Assembly (NCBI GenBank): GCA_022747635.1
Contig: JAKTNV010000190.1
Coordinates: 361,001 to 425,000, forward strand
DNA: 64,000 nt
Reading direction: 5' to 3'
Origin: Hetaerina americana
Taxonomy: Eukaryota > Arthropoda > Insecta > Odonata > Calopterygidae
Under the pieces are notes generated by a model. The model was not told the origin of the DNA. It saw nothing but the letters and a program-made list of their open reading frames with translations, and did not search any database. Position numbers and translations under genes: made by a program. Positions 13,069-24,127 of the stretch are shown in pieces (position 1 is the first letter of the stretch; every line of letters starts with the position of its first letter).

Positions 13069-14667
13069 CACGCCATGTATTCCTTCTTAGACCTTTTCCG
13101 GGTCGACTAATATTTTTCCTAACTTATCCCTGATTTTCATATAGCGTAATAAACTAGACTCTTTTTTGGAGACAAGGGGATTCTACAGGTAAGTAATAAC
13201 TACATCGCCATGCATGATTTTGTGCATTGCTCCGAACCCTGTGTCTCTTTTATATTCAGGATTCGCTTTAAATTCTGCAGAGTAATTTCATCGATCAACC
13301 TTGGATACAAGCAGGCAGGCATTCCTGAACGTGCTACAGTAACGGATTACAATCACTTTTGAACTGACTGCATGGACTTCAAAGGTCTCCTTCGCCGCCG
13401 AAATATTCAAAAGGCTGAATGCTCAACTGGAGTTTTGTGGGCTTGCGATCCAGGAACGACCGTTCGCCGGCGGGACGACCTCTCCCTGATCGCCTTCCTG
13501 CACTCCACCTCCCGGAGGAGCCGGAGATTTAATGCCAGAAATAAACTTTCGAGGCGACATTATTTCTCTAGAACTGGGCCGTTAAACCAACCGGTTATGG
13601 GCATATAATTCTCGCGAATAATACTATCCATGGTGTCCGACGTTGGCCGACTTCTTCGTGACGCGTTCTTTTATAAATTAACATTTTTCTTGTGGTAAGT
13701 TTGAAACGGTAATCCAAGGCCTGCCGAGGGGTCGTTTGGGCGACAGCAGACGAGAAAGAGGCAACGAGATTTCGTACACGCCGCCCCTTATCTCTCCTTT
13801 GCCACCATTGACTTCTGTTTAACATCGTTTCCCGTCTCACAATACTTGGTCTTCATCCACAAATTGCGACAATAAAAAAATGACAAACATTTCCCGATAC
13901 TTTTTACGCAAAACTTGTTTATTCTTCAATTCAATATGCATCTGCCAGAGGAACTTGTTTGCTTAGAAGAGAAGTGGCCGACAGTTGTCGCAAACGGTTG
14001 TGACAGCGCACTGGAGGGATTTCGTGAGTCATGCGCGCGCATTCTCCGCGCTGGGAAAGGGAGGGTGGGGGGTTGAGAGGGGGATGAAATGGAGCGTCGG
14101 GGGTGGGTGGGGGTTGAGCGGGGAAGGGGCGAATGTAAAGTGCGATTCCCCGCGCGTTTCCTATTTTGTGCGGCGACCGGTTTTTGAGAATTTCATGTTC
14201 GTCATCCCTCCACGTCCACTAGAACCCCCCCCCCCTTGGGGCTCACACTTATGGCCAGCCTCCGTCCACCCCGCGCTCTCCCACCCCCCAGGAATCGCCA
14301 TCCTCTCGTCTCCTTTCGCGGCGGGGGGGGGGGGGGTTGGTTTGCACGGACTCGCCCAAGGAAGAAGGGCCGACGGCAAATTAGACGATATGGAATCGGA
14401 GAGAGAGAGAGAGAGATGACGAAGATGGGCCCTCCGACCTTGCGGTGCCCCCATTAGGAACGACTTGGACGCTCGTCGGGGCATCTCGTGCGACGGAAAT
14501 GGATGCCTAAGGAGTCGTCCCCCCTTCCCCTTCCTTATGGCATTGCGAACGCGTATCCCACTCTTTCATTTAGTATTTCCTTTTCGAGGAACTTCCTTCG
14601 TTCTCTCCTTCCCTTTCTCATTTCGCGGGGATGGACTCGGTGCTGCGTCGTCATCCGAAGCGCATCG
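13069..14667. other. Anonymous DNA with a solo MITE end and a GC-rich block
   Basis: At 13881-13912 there is an isolated right end of the mariner-derived MITE (ttcccgatactttttac) without its body. From about 14030 to 14350 the sequence becomes GC-rich, with an 11-C run at 14225-14235 and a 14-G run at 14323-14336. A short (GA)n tract lies at about 14398-14416. No gene recognised. Confidence 0.6.
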
Positions 14668-15105
14668 TTCACGCCAGTTAGGCCCCACCTTGAGTTAGGC
14701 CCCACCTTGAGTTAGGCCCCACCTTGAGTTAGGCCCCACCTTGAGTACACTGCGGGTGTATGGCATCCTCACGAGGTGGGCTTAGTTTTGGAACTAGATC
14801 GAGTGCAACGTAGAGCAGCTAGGCTTGTGAAAAGTTGGTATGAACAAGGTACCGATGTCACGACGCCATCGGAAGAAATAAGATTGAAAGACTGTAGGTG
14901 TAAATACAGGTTACATTTACTGCATTAACTTTTAGGCAGGTTACTTATCCAAGTATGTTAAAGATAGGCGCCCACTTACTGTGGTAGATCAGATCACGTA
15001 CGTACCTGTATAATCAGGGACATAGCTAGTAGAACGGATAGATATAAAATATCGTTTTTTCCTCACATCATAGGAGATCAAAATAGATATGATAGCAATC
15101 GCGTA
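14668..15105 (+). mobile_element. CR1-like LINE fragment with internal tandem repeat
   Basis: Part of the CR1-like RT C-terminus. After the tandem repeat at 14677-14744 the words GVWHPHEVGLVLELD, RRAARLVKSWYEQGTD and later CGRSDHV and TDRYKISFFPH can be read across frameshifts. This matches the usual ending of such ORFs (GRSDH, DRF/YSFFPRTIRDW). It is a dead fragment. Confidence 0.75.
14677..14744 (+). repeat. 17-bp x 4 perfect tandem repeat
   Basis: Four exact head-to-tail copies of gttaggccccaccttga. The unit corresponds to the LVRPHLE segment of the CR1-like RT, which is single copy in the related fragments. A 17-bp unit shifts the frame with each copy, so the expansion arose in an already dead element. 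Confidence 0.95.
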
Positions 15106-15167
15106 GGAAATAATTGGCATTGGCAGTGTATATATTTTGTCGATATCCGGCATGTCATAAAAAAGCA

Positions 15168-15440
15168 AAAACACAGTAATCAACCCGAAGGTCGGTTTGG
15201 TAGGTGATGGTAAAGTTCACCCAGTACTAAGCCCGATACGGCGTGTGAAATTCGCACATCAGGGTAGGGGGGCAAGAACCTTTCCCTGTGCCGGTTATGG
15301 TTTCCCAGGAAGATCTGGTACCAGAAAAATGACTTTAGCTTGGGTGGAGCTACAGGTGCTCAGAGTGCTTTTCCCGGGAATCGAACCCGGGGCCCTCCGG
15401 ACAGCATTCCGGCTCTCTACCCCCTGGACTACCGCGACCC
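15168..15440 (-). mobile_element. tRNA-derived SINE (SINE-A), full-length copy
   Basis: On the minus strand the element starts at 15440 with a tRNA-like head. It has an A-box-like tagtccaggggg and a B box ggttcgattcc, the internal RNA polymerase III promoter. The unrelated body ends near 15168 (minus strand gggttgattactgtg). Further copies lie at 29535-29795, 36515-36726 and 46155-46275. The tRNA-like part cannot fold into a good acceptor stem and continues into the SINE body, so it is not a tRNA gene. Confidence 0.8.
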
Positions 15441-16385
15441 ATATTTTATTTCATAGACCCATCTTTTTAACAATTCTGCACTATGATTTGAATATACGTA
15501 CCCTGTTATCGCATACTGTTGCGAGAGGAGTACCTTCATTCGTGCGAATGATGAAACTAATATTTGTGTAGATGTGACATGCATGCATGGCTGGTGACCT
15601 AACACCCCCCGCCACACTGCCCTTGCGGTGGCTTGCCGGGCATTGTCTCGTGACTGGATGAATGATATTTATTTTAGGGATAGGAAATAATTAGCGTATG
15701 GTGTTGGTCAATCCACCGCCCGTCGGCGTACTTGGTGCGCAGCTAAATAGATGGCAGAGGGAAGTTCAAATTGCCGTTTCGTGGGTCCGAAGGTTGAGTC
15801 TCCAACTGTTCGCGCGAGAAATTATTCCTTACAGCGGTTGGTTCAGCAGCCAATGTCCCTTTCAACTCCTCACCTTGAACCACTCCTACCGATGCAATGC
15901 GACGCACAACTTATTCCTTTTGCGCAAGCTTTTACTTGGGATGATTTGTAATTTTCTTTAAGTTTTTAGCAAACCAATGACATATGATCCCAATGTCATT
16001 TAACCCAGGCTTTCCAATTATTTATGTGGCCATATCTATTTGTTCGTGGCGTTTAATCACGACGAGTGTGGTTCATCTCTCTCACCATTGTATCCAGTTT
16101 GATTCCGATTTTGAACACCCTTCTCCGCAAGGTCGCAGAAACTCAACGCTTCTTCAACGCGTAGTATAAACAACGCGAAATTGTGCATCCTCTTGACATT
16201 TTCGTACGAGTAGTCTCCAAATATAACCCTTAAGACTTATAAATTCATCTCCGTACGTGATCTTTTCCTGATTTCGCCTTTAATCCGATTTAATTATTTA
16301 GTTCCTATTTACTTGTACCCTTCCCCGGACTACAAACTTGAAGAACTTGTACGTTCCGATGACCCCTAGAGATGTGCTGGCGAGA
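15441..16385. other. Spacer with a CR1-type 3' tail
   Basis: No gene recognised. At about 15588-15665 there is a plus-strand copy of the CR1-type 3' tail (gtgacctaacacc, then ccgccacactgccc and gcggtggcttgc). Confidence 0.55.
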
Positions 16386-16773
16386 GTGATAGTAATTGCT
16401 CCTGGTAGGGCCACCCATGCCAGATAGGTCGAAGGTTAGGAGCCAAACGAAAGGTAGTCCACGCAGCGTCCGTTCCTCAGTGAGGCGGCTGCAATGGCGT
16501 CTGACCCCAGTGGGGCGGCCAGTAAGTGATGGTGTCACGTTAAAAACACTATTGAGGAAGGCAACGGGAAACCACCTAAATTATCATTCCCAAGATAAAT
16601 ATGATGGACAAAACAGAGATTTTGAGTCCTGGTAACTACGGGGCTCGAACCAATCGGCCGTGTGTCGTGCCCGGCAGCAAGGGAGGCAAGGCTTCCGCGG
16701 TCATCATCCCACGAAACCCTTGAAAGTGAAAACCGGCAGCAGCAGAACAGAAGACGCAGGAGAAGAAAACGAA

Positions 16774-17530
16774 GTTAGTTAGAATAGGAACGTGGAATGT
16801 TAGGACAATCATGAGGACAGGGATATTGGAGAATGTTAAGCGAGAGATGGAAAGGGGAAATATAGATATTTTAGGTCTATACGAGGTGAGATGGAAAGAT
16901 AGCGGGGATTACTGGAGTGATAAGTATAGAGTAATATACAGCGGCGGGGACGAGAGCCAACGAGGGGTTGCCATAGTATTAAATGAAGAGGTAGGAAGAA
17001 GCGTAGTCAACATAGAGAAGGTAACGGATAGCATACTACTAGTAGAGATAAAAGCCGAACCGACGAACTTGGTTATTGTTCAGGTATACATGCCACCGAG
17101 CAACCATACGGAAGAAGAGGTCGATAGGATATACGACCAGTTAGAGGACATAATCGCCTGTGTTCCTGCAGGGAAACATTTGATAGTAATGGGGAATTGG
17201 AATGCGACGGTAGGCGAGGGAAGAGGGGGTGGTAAAGTGGGGGACTACAGTTTAGGCACGAGGAATGACCGCGGGGAGAAAGCAGTTGAGTTCTGCAGGA
17301 GACAGGACTTAGTCATCACCAACACTTGGTTTAGATACCACAAAAGACGCAGGTATACATGGAAAATGCCAGGTGACTCAGAAAGGTATCAGCTAGATTA
17401 TATCCTGGTTGGACATAGGTTTAGGAACAGTGTGATAAATTCGCACAGCTTCCCCGGAGCGGATGCGGACTCTGACCGCAATTTAGTTGTTATGAAATGT
17501 AGCGTACTCGACGGGCATACTCGACGATGA
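16774..17530 (+). pseudogene. RTE endonuclease domain (APE-like), truncated
   Basis: Apurinic-endonuclease-like domain that nicks target DNA to prime reverse transcription. It opens in frame before the ATG at 16811 with RIGTWNVRTI, followed by DILGLYEVRWKDSG, VQVYMPPSNH, VMGNWNATVGEG, RRYTWKMPGD, QLDYILVG and SDRNLVVMK. Two family residues are changed: the aspartate of the usual GDxN motif is Asn in MGNWNA, and the histidine of the usual SDH motif is Arg in SDRN. The frame ends at a stop just after the domain because the connector to the RT is deleted and the RT continues in another frame. Inactive by inference. Confidence 0.85.
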
Positions 17531-18715
17531 GATAGAAAGGGCATTAAGGGAGATGAAACTAAATAAGGCCGAGGGGGTGGATAACATTCCCGCGGAACTA
17601 TTGAAATGTTTAGGAAAATGTGGGAGGAAGAGGCTATATGGGCTGATCCGTAGCATTTATGAGGAGGGAATCTGGCCGGAAGACTTTGTGAGATCAGTTT
17701 TAGTTCCGATTCCGAAAAAGGTAAAGGCCACGTCATGTGAGGACTATAGGACAATTAGTTTGATATCCCACGCAGCTAAAGTTGTTCTCAGGATCATAAA
17801 CAAAAGGATAGAGAGTAGGGCAAATGATTACTTAGGGGATGATCAGTTTGGGTTTAGGAAGGGGAGAGGTACGCGTGATGCCATTGCAGTAATGAGATTA
17901 TTAATCGAGAGGAATATAGAATACAACCAGGAAGTATTTGCCTGTTCCGTACATTTCGAAAAAGCGTTTGATAGAGTGAATTGGGAAAACCTAATGAGTA
18001 TATTGTAGAACATAGGAATACAGGAGTAGATTGTAGGGACAGGAGGCTAATCCGCGACCTGTATATGTCTCAGACTGCTTAGGTGCGAGTGAGGTACGGG
18101 GAGTCCCGATGGTCAATGTTAGGAAGAGGTGTAAGATAGGGTTGCCCATTATCACCGTTGCTGTTCAACCTGTATGCAGAGGAAATGATCAAAGAGGCAT
18201 GGGAAGAACTGGAGGTAGGAATGAAAGTGGGTGGGGAATTCGTAAAATCAGTTAGGTTCGCTGATGACCAAGCTTTAGTTTGGCAGTCAGCCAAGGGGCT
18301 GCAAGCATTGCTGAGTGAATTGGAAATTCAGTTCGACAGGTATGGGATGAGAATCAATATTAACAGAACAAAGGTTATGCGATTTTCTAGAAAGAAAAAG
18401 GCTAAGCTTGACATTAAAATAGGAGGAAAAAAACTAGAGCAGGTAGAACAGTTTACGTATCTCGGTAGTGTTTTCGACCAACACGGTCAAAGTAGTAGGG
18501 ACGTAAGGAGAAGAATTGCGCTAGGCAAAGAGGCTTTCACAAGGAGGAGGGAGTTGATGACAGGGACGTTGAGCGAGGATATTAAGAAAAGACTCGTAAA
18601 AACTTTGATATGGAGCGTAGCTATGTACGGTGCGGAAACGTGTTCATTGAAGCAGGAGGATGACGTAGATTGGAGGCTTTTGAAATGTGGGTGTGGAGAG
18701 GAATGGAGAAGGTGA
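17520..18715 (+). pseudogene. RTE reverse transcriptase, disrupted
   Basis: Reverse transcriptase of the RTE element. The first part (17520-18008) reads ILDDEIERALREMKLNKAEG, DNIPAELLKCLGKCG, then DDQFGFRKGRGTRDAI and FEKAFDRVNWE, and ends at TAG. A damaged stretch with several stops follows. A second open part (18158-18715) contains LFNLYAEEMIKEAWEELE and the catalytic motif VRFADDQALVW, then the thumb and the C-terminal words FTYLGSVFD and MYGAETCSLKQEDD. The FADD residues survive. At least one frameshift and two stops rule out a functional protein. Confidence 0.9.
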
Positions 18716-19062
18716 AATGTACAGAGAAGAAAACAAATGAGGAAGTTCTTGGTATGGTGGGCGAAGAGAGGGGTTTGTTGGGAGAAATCCTATGGAGGCA
18801 GGAAAAGTGGATGAAGGGCGTTTTAACCGGCAGTGGGATGTTGAAGACTGTAATAGAGAGGAGAATGTTGGGCAAACGAGGAAAGGGAAGGAACAGGATA
18901 GGATGTTGAACGGGATGAAGGGAGGAAGAAAGTACTCAGAGATGAAGAGCGACCTGATATCGAGTAGGATGATGGATTTTGTGTTTTGTTAGGAGTAATA
19001 ATATGTTTGTTTGGTAGTTGTGTCCATCCAAAAACCAACCTTAACCGGTGGATTACCTTAAA

Positions 19063-19535
19063 AAAAATTACTAGTACGCACGAAGGCAGTTGGCAAGGTT
19101 CTCGGAATCACTACCAGATGTCAGCGCTAGGGCAACGGGTTTCCCATGTAGTAATAGTTAATGCTTTATGATTAAACACGTAATACATCAGTGTTCTGGG
19201 AAGAGAATCGTGGTGCGGACGACTCTCTATTGTTGTTTTCGTGTAGTGATTTGAGAATATGGAAAAAATTGAGATTGGAGCAGTGATTAAATACTTCGTA
19301 AAGAAAGGTGTGAAAGCAAAGGAAATTCATGCAGACTCGGCTCCTTCATATTCAACTAATGCCAAGTGGACAAATGAGTTTGAGTTTAGCCGGGACAGCT
19401 TAGCTTATGATCAGCGCAGTGGTCGACCTAAAGGCCTGGCCACTACCCCAAAAATTATTGCAAAAGTGCATTAAATGGTTATGGAGGGTAGCCGAATGGG
19501 ATGTCGTCTGAGCGAGCATATCACATTTTAACAGT
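19063..19535 (+). mobile_element. Mariner transposon 5' fragment
   Basis: The 5' part of a mariner different from the one at 3.5 kb. The ATG at 19259 opens MEKIEIGAVIKYFVKKGVKA, followed by KEIHADSAPSYSTNAKW and RSGRPKGLATTPKIIAKVH. This is the HTH portion of a mariner transposase with a short internal deletion relative to the family. It stops at 19474, and traces continue (MVMEGSR) to about 19530. All catalytic residues are absent. Confidence 0.8.
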
Positions 19536-20098
19536 GCAATTAGATACGAGATACTTATCTATTGTCAGCCCCCCGTAGGAGAAGGAAGAAAGAGACAAAT
19601 TGATATTTTGAGATGTTAATTTCGCTAATATTTCTAACTCTCATGGCCTAGGTTCCCCCTCTCCGTGTCATCCACAGGTGACCTGAAGACGACACAAAGT
19701 ATTGACACCTAGGAAATGATAAGGACGGCGCAAATTGCCAAGTGAAGTAACCAAACACCATTTCATAGCCCAATGAAATTTGGAAATTGATCCCAGCATT
19801 AACCCCGCCGTATTTCTAACAATATTCCAACATGCTGAGGTTTAAACTGTAATGGTAGATTTATAATGCGAAAGATGACTTCAAATACGAGAAGAAAAAA
19901 GTGAATGACGTCGTTTGTACTTTAACATTCTGGGGGGGATGAAAATTTTAAAATTATTTGACAAATATTTTTCAAGAATTGAGGAAAATCCAGCATAAAT
20001 AGACCTTCAAAAACCCTTTAGCCCGCTACTAGCTCTGATAGAAGCTTAAGACAGCAGCCGTCTGGGTAATCAGTGATTCCCGGCATTTACAAAGTGTG
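19536..20098. other. No feature recognised
   Basis: AT-rich anonymous sequence between a mariner fragment and a MITE. Confidence 0.5.
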
Positions 20099-20652
20099 TG
20101 TAAAAAGATTCGGTAACCATTTTTTCCTGATGTGCGTGTGAAGTGCTGAATTCCGACCGTCGGTTAAGTATGCGCATGATCTCAGACCGTAAATTGGGAT
20201 TGATGAGATGACAATGCACATTATTGTCACTGAAAATACGGCGATAAGACAGATCTACGCTAAACTCGTCCTCACGAAGGTCTTTGGACGAACGACCAAG
20301 AGCAGAGTCGAAAGTGTCTGCTTGAGAAGACCTCCTACAACGTCATCACGACGATTCCCCAACCCCCGTCCAGACTCGCCACCAAAAGACTATTTCCTAT
20401 TCCTATAAAAGTGAAATTCCTTCCTCCCTCAAAGGACACCACAATGACCCTAAGTGCCATCAAAGAACCTTGCACGCGTACCCTTAAAGAATTTCCGGAA
20501 TCCGCCTACCACGGAACCTTCGAGTCGTGGAAAGTTCACTGGGAAAATTTTGTCGACGCTCAAGGGATGCACTGAATGAAGAATTTTGAGGCATTGCAGT
20601 AATATTTGAAATAAATCTTTTTATCCAAAAATTTTCCCGATACTTTTTATAC
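20099..20652 (+). mobile_element. Mariner-derived MITE, copy 4
   Basis: Complete copy. The left end is taaaaagattcggtaaccat and the right end ttcccgatactttttata. The internal scraps correspond to KVFGRTTKSRVE and, in another frame, a degraded YSPDLAP segment near 20365. Confidence 0.85.
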
Positions 20653-21164
20653 CAACGATGTACAAAGGTGAAGTGGTGCTTAGATTTTTAAGTAATTGTA
20701 TCGCGAATGGTATAAGGGTAAATTCATTCCCGATACCGTTCGCTTCGACTTCTTGAAGAGTTGAAGGACTTGGAGTGGGTCTGACCCCCGCGAGCGAGTC
20801 TCTCTCCTCCCTTCGCGCCCTCCCGGACGTTCCGCATTCCCTCCCGGACGACATGTTCGTCCCCATCTCCCCCAAATCGGGACAGAGATGCCCGAAAGGG
20901 GGAAGCTTGGCTTCCCCCCCCCTCCCGACTCTTCACCGCCCCTCGGTTCCCTCGTGAGCGACGGTGCCGACCACTCCGACCACGTGACCTTCCCCATCCG
21001 ACACCAGAGTCCTCTTCTGTCGCGGAAGATGCGGGGAGGGGTGCTCCCCACTCCGACCCCCTTCCCCCCTATCCGATCACCTCACCCACACCCCACCCCC
21101 CGTGGGCCCGCGATTCGGAAGAACGAAACGGTCACCCAAGGAGAGGCGATTATTTCGATGGGCC
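20653..21164. other. GC-rich spacer, no gene recognised
   Basis: From about 20740 to 21130 the sequence is strongly GC-rich with several runs of C. Open frames occur on both strands but none resembles a protein family. Confidence 0.5.
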
Positions 21165-21300
21165 ATTCTCTCCGGCACGGTCGGGATTCGAACGCGGGCG
21201 ACTCGCTACCAGACTCCACGGTGCTTCGAGGGAGGTGAATATATCGAGGGGTCCGGTTTCGAATCCCGACCGCGTGGGAGAATGATTTCCACTGGCGCAT
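21165..21300. repeat. Head-to-head inverted pair of tRNA-like SINE fragments
   Basis: The left arm reads ggtcgggattcgaac, the minus-strand B box of a tRNA-like head. The right arm reads ggtttcgaatcccgac, a plus-strand B box. Each arm extends to a shared outer word (cattctct and its complement agaatg). The two arms form an imperfect inverted repeat with the tRNA heads facing the centre. The same arrangement is seen near 36.2 kb and 43.9 kb. Confidence 0.65.
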
Positions 21301-21629
21301 GAGTTGCTGCGCAGTTGTTTATACACGCGCGCACCGTCGGATGATCCCGCCGAGGTTACTGCCACGGAATTTCGCGCAGTTTATTGAATGGGTCGGAAAG
21401 AGGATTGAATTCCCCTCCGCCTCCCCTCGACAGCATTCCGAATAAACGGATTCTTCTTGCCCCTCATCCACCAAACGTCCATATATGCGTACTCTCACTA
21501 TTTTCTACATTAATCACTTTAAAATAACTTTTTCATCCAAACCAACCAATGAATTTAGATGCGAGTTAGAGAAATAACCCAAAAACGCCTTTCGAAATCT
21601 ACGGAACAGACATCCAGATTATATTCTAT

Positions 21630-22205
21630 GTTCATCCATTGTAGTGACATTTCTGCTACGACATCTCGCAGGCCTCTCGCCTTCCTGAACCCGAAATGAA
21701 TTTCCCCGAAGTGTCGATGATCCTAAGAACCACTTTAGAAGCACTCGCAATCAAACTTATTGCTGTCTATTCCTTATATTTGGCGACCTTTCATTGCCTT
21801 CTGGAGTATAACTTACGTTGATCTGAAGTAGTCCTCCGGCAAAATTCCTCCCTCATAAATGCTACAAAATTAGTCCATGAAAACTCTTCCTCCCACATTT
21901 TCCTACACCCTTGAGTAGTTCCGTGTGAATGCCATCTACCCATACTGCGTTATTTGATTTTGATTCAACTAATACCCTTTCTTTCTCACCATTAAATAAG
22001 TCTTTACTCGGGTTCCTCTCCACCCTCCATCCTTTCCCGTCCATCCCTAATGGCGCAAATGACCTCAGCTGTCGGTCGCCTCCCCTGATAAATACTACCG
22101 CCCGAGTCTTCCACCACACCTCTACAAGCTTCTTCATTCTATTCCCGCTTCAGTTTATGATTTAACTATTTACGCTTCTCGCTCCCTATCTTTGTGCTTA
22201 CACTC
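21630..22205 (-). mobile_element. RTE-clade LINE fragment, degenerate, with SINE-D piece
   Basis: On the minus strand the region reads through VWVDGIHTELLKGVGKCGRK (about 21890-21950), equivalent to the DNIPAELLKCLGKCG start of the RTE reverse transcriptase, and a decayed downstream part to 21640. At about 22025-22090 lies a piece of the SINE-D repeat (aatggcgcaaatgacctcag). Confidence 0.7.
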
Positions 22206-23285
22206 CTCCATTTTCTTCCACCGTCAGTAACCTATGGCAACTGGTGACGCCAACGCACGCGCGCTGCGGGGGCATGTCTAGAAACAATATAAGCGACGAG
22301 CAGTTACGAATGACCACATACTATATTGAGAACACCTCGCTAAGAACAGCAGAAGACACAAAATTAATATGGGTCCGAACACCAGACCCGTTTGCCGGGC
22401 GAATGAATGATTTTACGAGGAAAAATAGAACGAATTACGTATCCGATCAAAAGTCGAAGCGGAGTCATCGATTTTATCGATACTCGATGAATTTCCAAAA
22501 GAAAAAATTGTTCAGTAATAATAGAATATACATTATCGAGTGGGATCAATATCGATACAGGTCGCCCACTGGGGCGAGCGGAAGGGTCGGGTTCCGAAAA
22601 CATCTTTTCTCAGGATGGGGAAGTAGCGAAGGAAGAAGAAAGGGGGGGTGAGAGGGTGGGGGGGAACGGGGAGTCCGCTTCGAGTGCCATGATTGGCGTG
22701 AGTCACCAGCGCTCTGCCGCGCCCGTTTAATTAATCGCCATGGATATCACAATCATCGCCGAGGGCAGGGGGAGGGTGTGGGGGTGAGCGCGCCCCTTTG
22801 TCGGCGGAGGACCTCGGGAGCGGCGAAATGGACGTGGCGAGAGGAGTGGGGGAGAGAGAGGCATTTGTAACCGCGAGCGCCCCTTTTCTCAGCATCGACA
22901 TCTACGACCCCCAGCGGCAACTGCCCCTCGCTCTATTCGTGAAGTACGAATTTCGGCGCCCGTGTTTCTCCGCGGAGTGAGAACATTGCAATTAATTCCC
23001 ATTTGTTTACTTGAAAATATCGAATAGATTTTTGAGGCAATATATCGCTTAAAATTCGTATATAATTTCATTAATGAATAAAGGAACATTCGTACGTTTA
23101 TAAATAAAAACAAATTTCTGATGGTTCGCAGTCGTGAATACTTAGCAACTCGAAAATCTAGGAAGATCGAGAAGGAATATTGAATGTTCCACGACAGTAC
23201 GAATGTAAATACTACCGCAGAGTGTTCCTGGCGCAGCCACGAAACCTTCGTAATCCGTAATGCATCACTGTAACGTTTCACGGGA
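22206..23285. other. No feature recognised
   Basis: Mixed composition, with a G-rich patch at about 22610-22800. No gene or repeat family recognised. Confidence 0.5.
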
Positions 23286-23500
23286 CGTTTCCTCGCGTGG
23301 CTCAAGTGGTTAAAAGTATCCGCCCGGGAAATCGAACGATCCGTGGTTCAAGTCCCGGCCAAGGACTCTTTTTCACGCTTGTGATCTGCTCGATTCCGCC
23401 TTACCCACCTCTCCTGTGTCTGTCCTTCGCCTGTTTTCCCATCACTTATTACGTATATCCTACCTGGAGGACCTGAAAGATGCATATCCATCTACAGCCA
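23286..23500 (+). mobile_element. Probable tRNA-derived SINE (SINE-C)
   Basis: A tRNA-like head with an A-box-like tggctcaagtgg (about 23294) and a B box ggttcaagtccc (about 23345), followed by an unrelated T/C-rich body. Spacing between the boxes is about 50 bp. The acceptor stem is not closed, so a SINE is more likely than a tRNA gene. Confidence 0.5.
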
Positions 23501-23561
23501 TGGGAATGAATCATCCTGCATATATCATCATCACCAGTATTTCAATCCTAAGATTGGTTTG

Positions 23562-23582
23562 TGTGTGTGTGTGTGCGCGTGT
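23562..23582. repeat. (GT)n microsatellite
   Basis: Short GT dinucleotide tract followed by gcgcgtg. Confidence 0.9.
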
Positions 23583-23606
23583 TTATATATAAATTTTTTT
23601 GGGTAA

Positions 23607-24127
23607 TCTACCGGTTAAGGTAGGTTTTTCGATGGACACAGCTACCAACTAAATATTTTGTGACTCCTAACAAAACACAAAATCCATCATCCTACTCTAC
23701 ATCAGGTCCCTATTCATCTCTGAGTACTTTCTTCCTCCCTTCATCCCGTCCAACATCCCTATCCTGTTCCTTCCCTTTCCTCTTTTGCCCAACATTCTAC
23801 CCTCTATCACAGTCTTCAACATCCCACTGCCGGTCAACACCCCCTTCATCCACTTTTCCTGCCTCCATAGGATTGCTCCCAACAAACCCCTCTCTTCGCC
23901 CACCATACCAAGAACTTCCTCGTTTGTTGTCTTCTCTGTCCATTTCACCTTCTCCATTCTTCTCCACACCCACATTTCAAAAGCCTCCAATCTACGTCTA
24001 TCCTCCTGCTTCAATGACCACGTTTCCGCGCCGTACATAGCTATACTCCTTCATCTCTCTTGGATCTTTCCTGTGTCAACTATTACCTTACCCGCCTTAT
24101 CTCTAACTGTTAGCATAGATCTCCCTA
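23607..24127 (-). mobile_element. RTE-clade LINE fragment, internally deleted
   Basis: The minus strand reads from the RT leader (about 24127) directly into MYGAETWSLKQEDRRRLEAF, then EVLGMVGEERGLLG and KGRNRIGMLDGMKGGRKY, and ends with the family 3' end ccttaaccggtagatt near 23610. The join at about 24047 fuses the segment upstream of the RT to the C-terminal segment, so the whole palm including FADD is missing. Its upstream side abuts a Penelope-like element. Confidence 0.85.

Larger units (their letters stand above)
16386..19062 (+). mobile_element. RTE-clade non-LTR retrotransposon, near full length but internally deleted
   Basis: The best RTE copy in the window. From about 16390 to 16773 there is a 5' leader containing gaaggcaacgggaaaccacc, a word I associate with arthropod RTE elements. 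An AP-endonuclease reading frame follows, then a reverse transcriptase, then a 3' end reading ccaaccttaaccggtgga with a short A-rich tail near 19060. The connector between endonuclease and RT is missing (junction about 17513-17522). The RT is broken by stops and frameshifts. The downstream neighbour is a mariner remnant. Other copies lie at 10940-11510, 21630-22205, 23607-24127, 44684-44790, 44800-46115 and 54840-56110. Confidence 0.9.
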
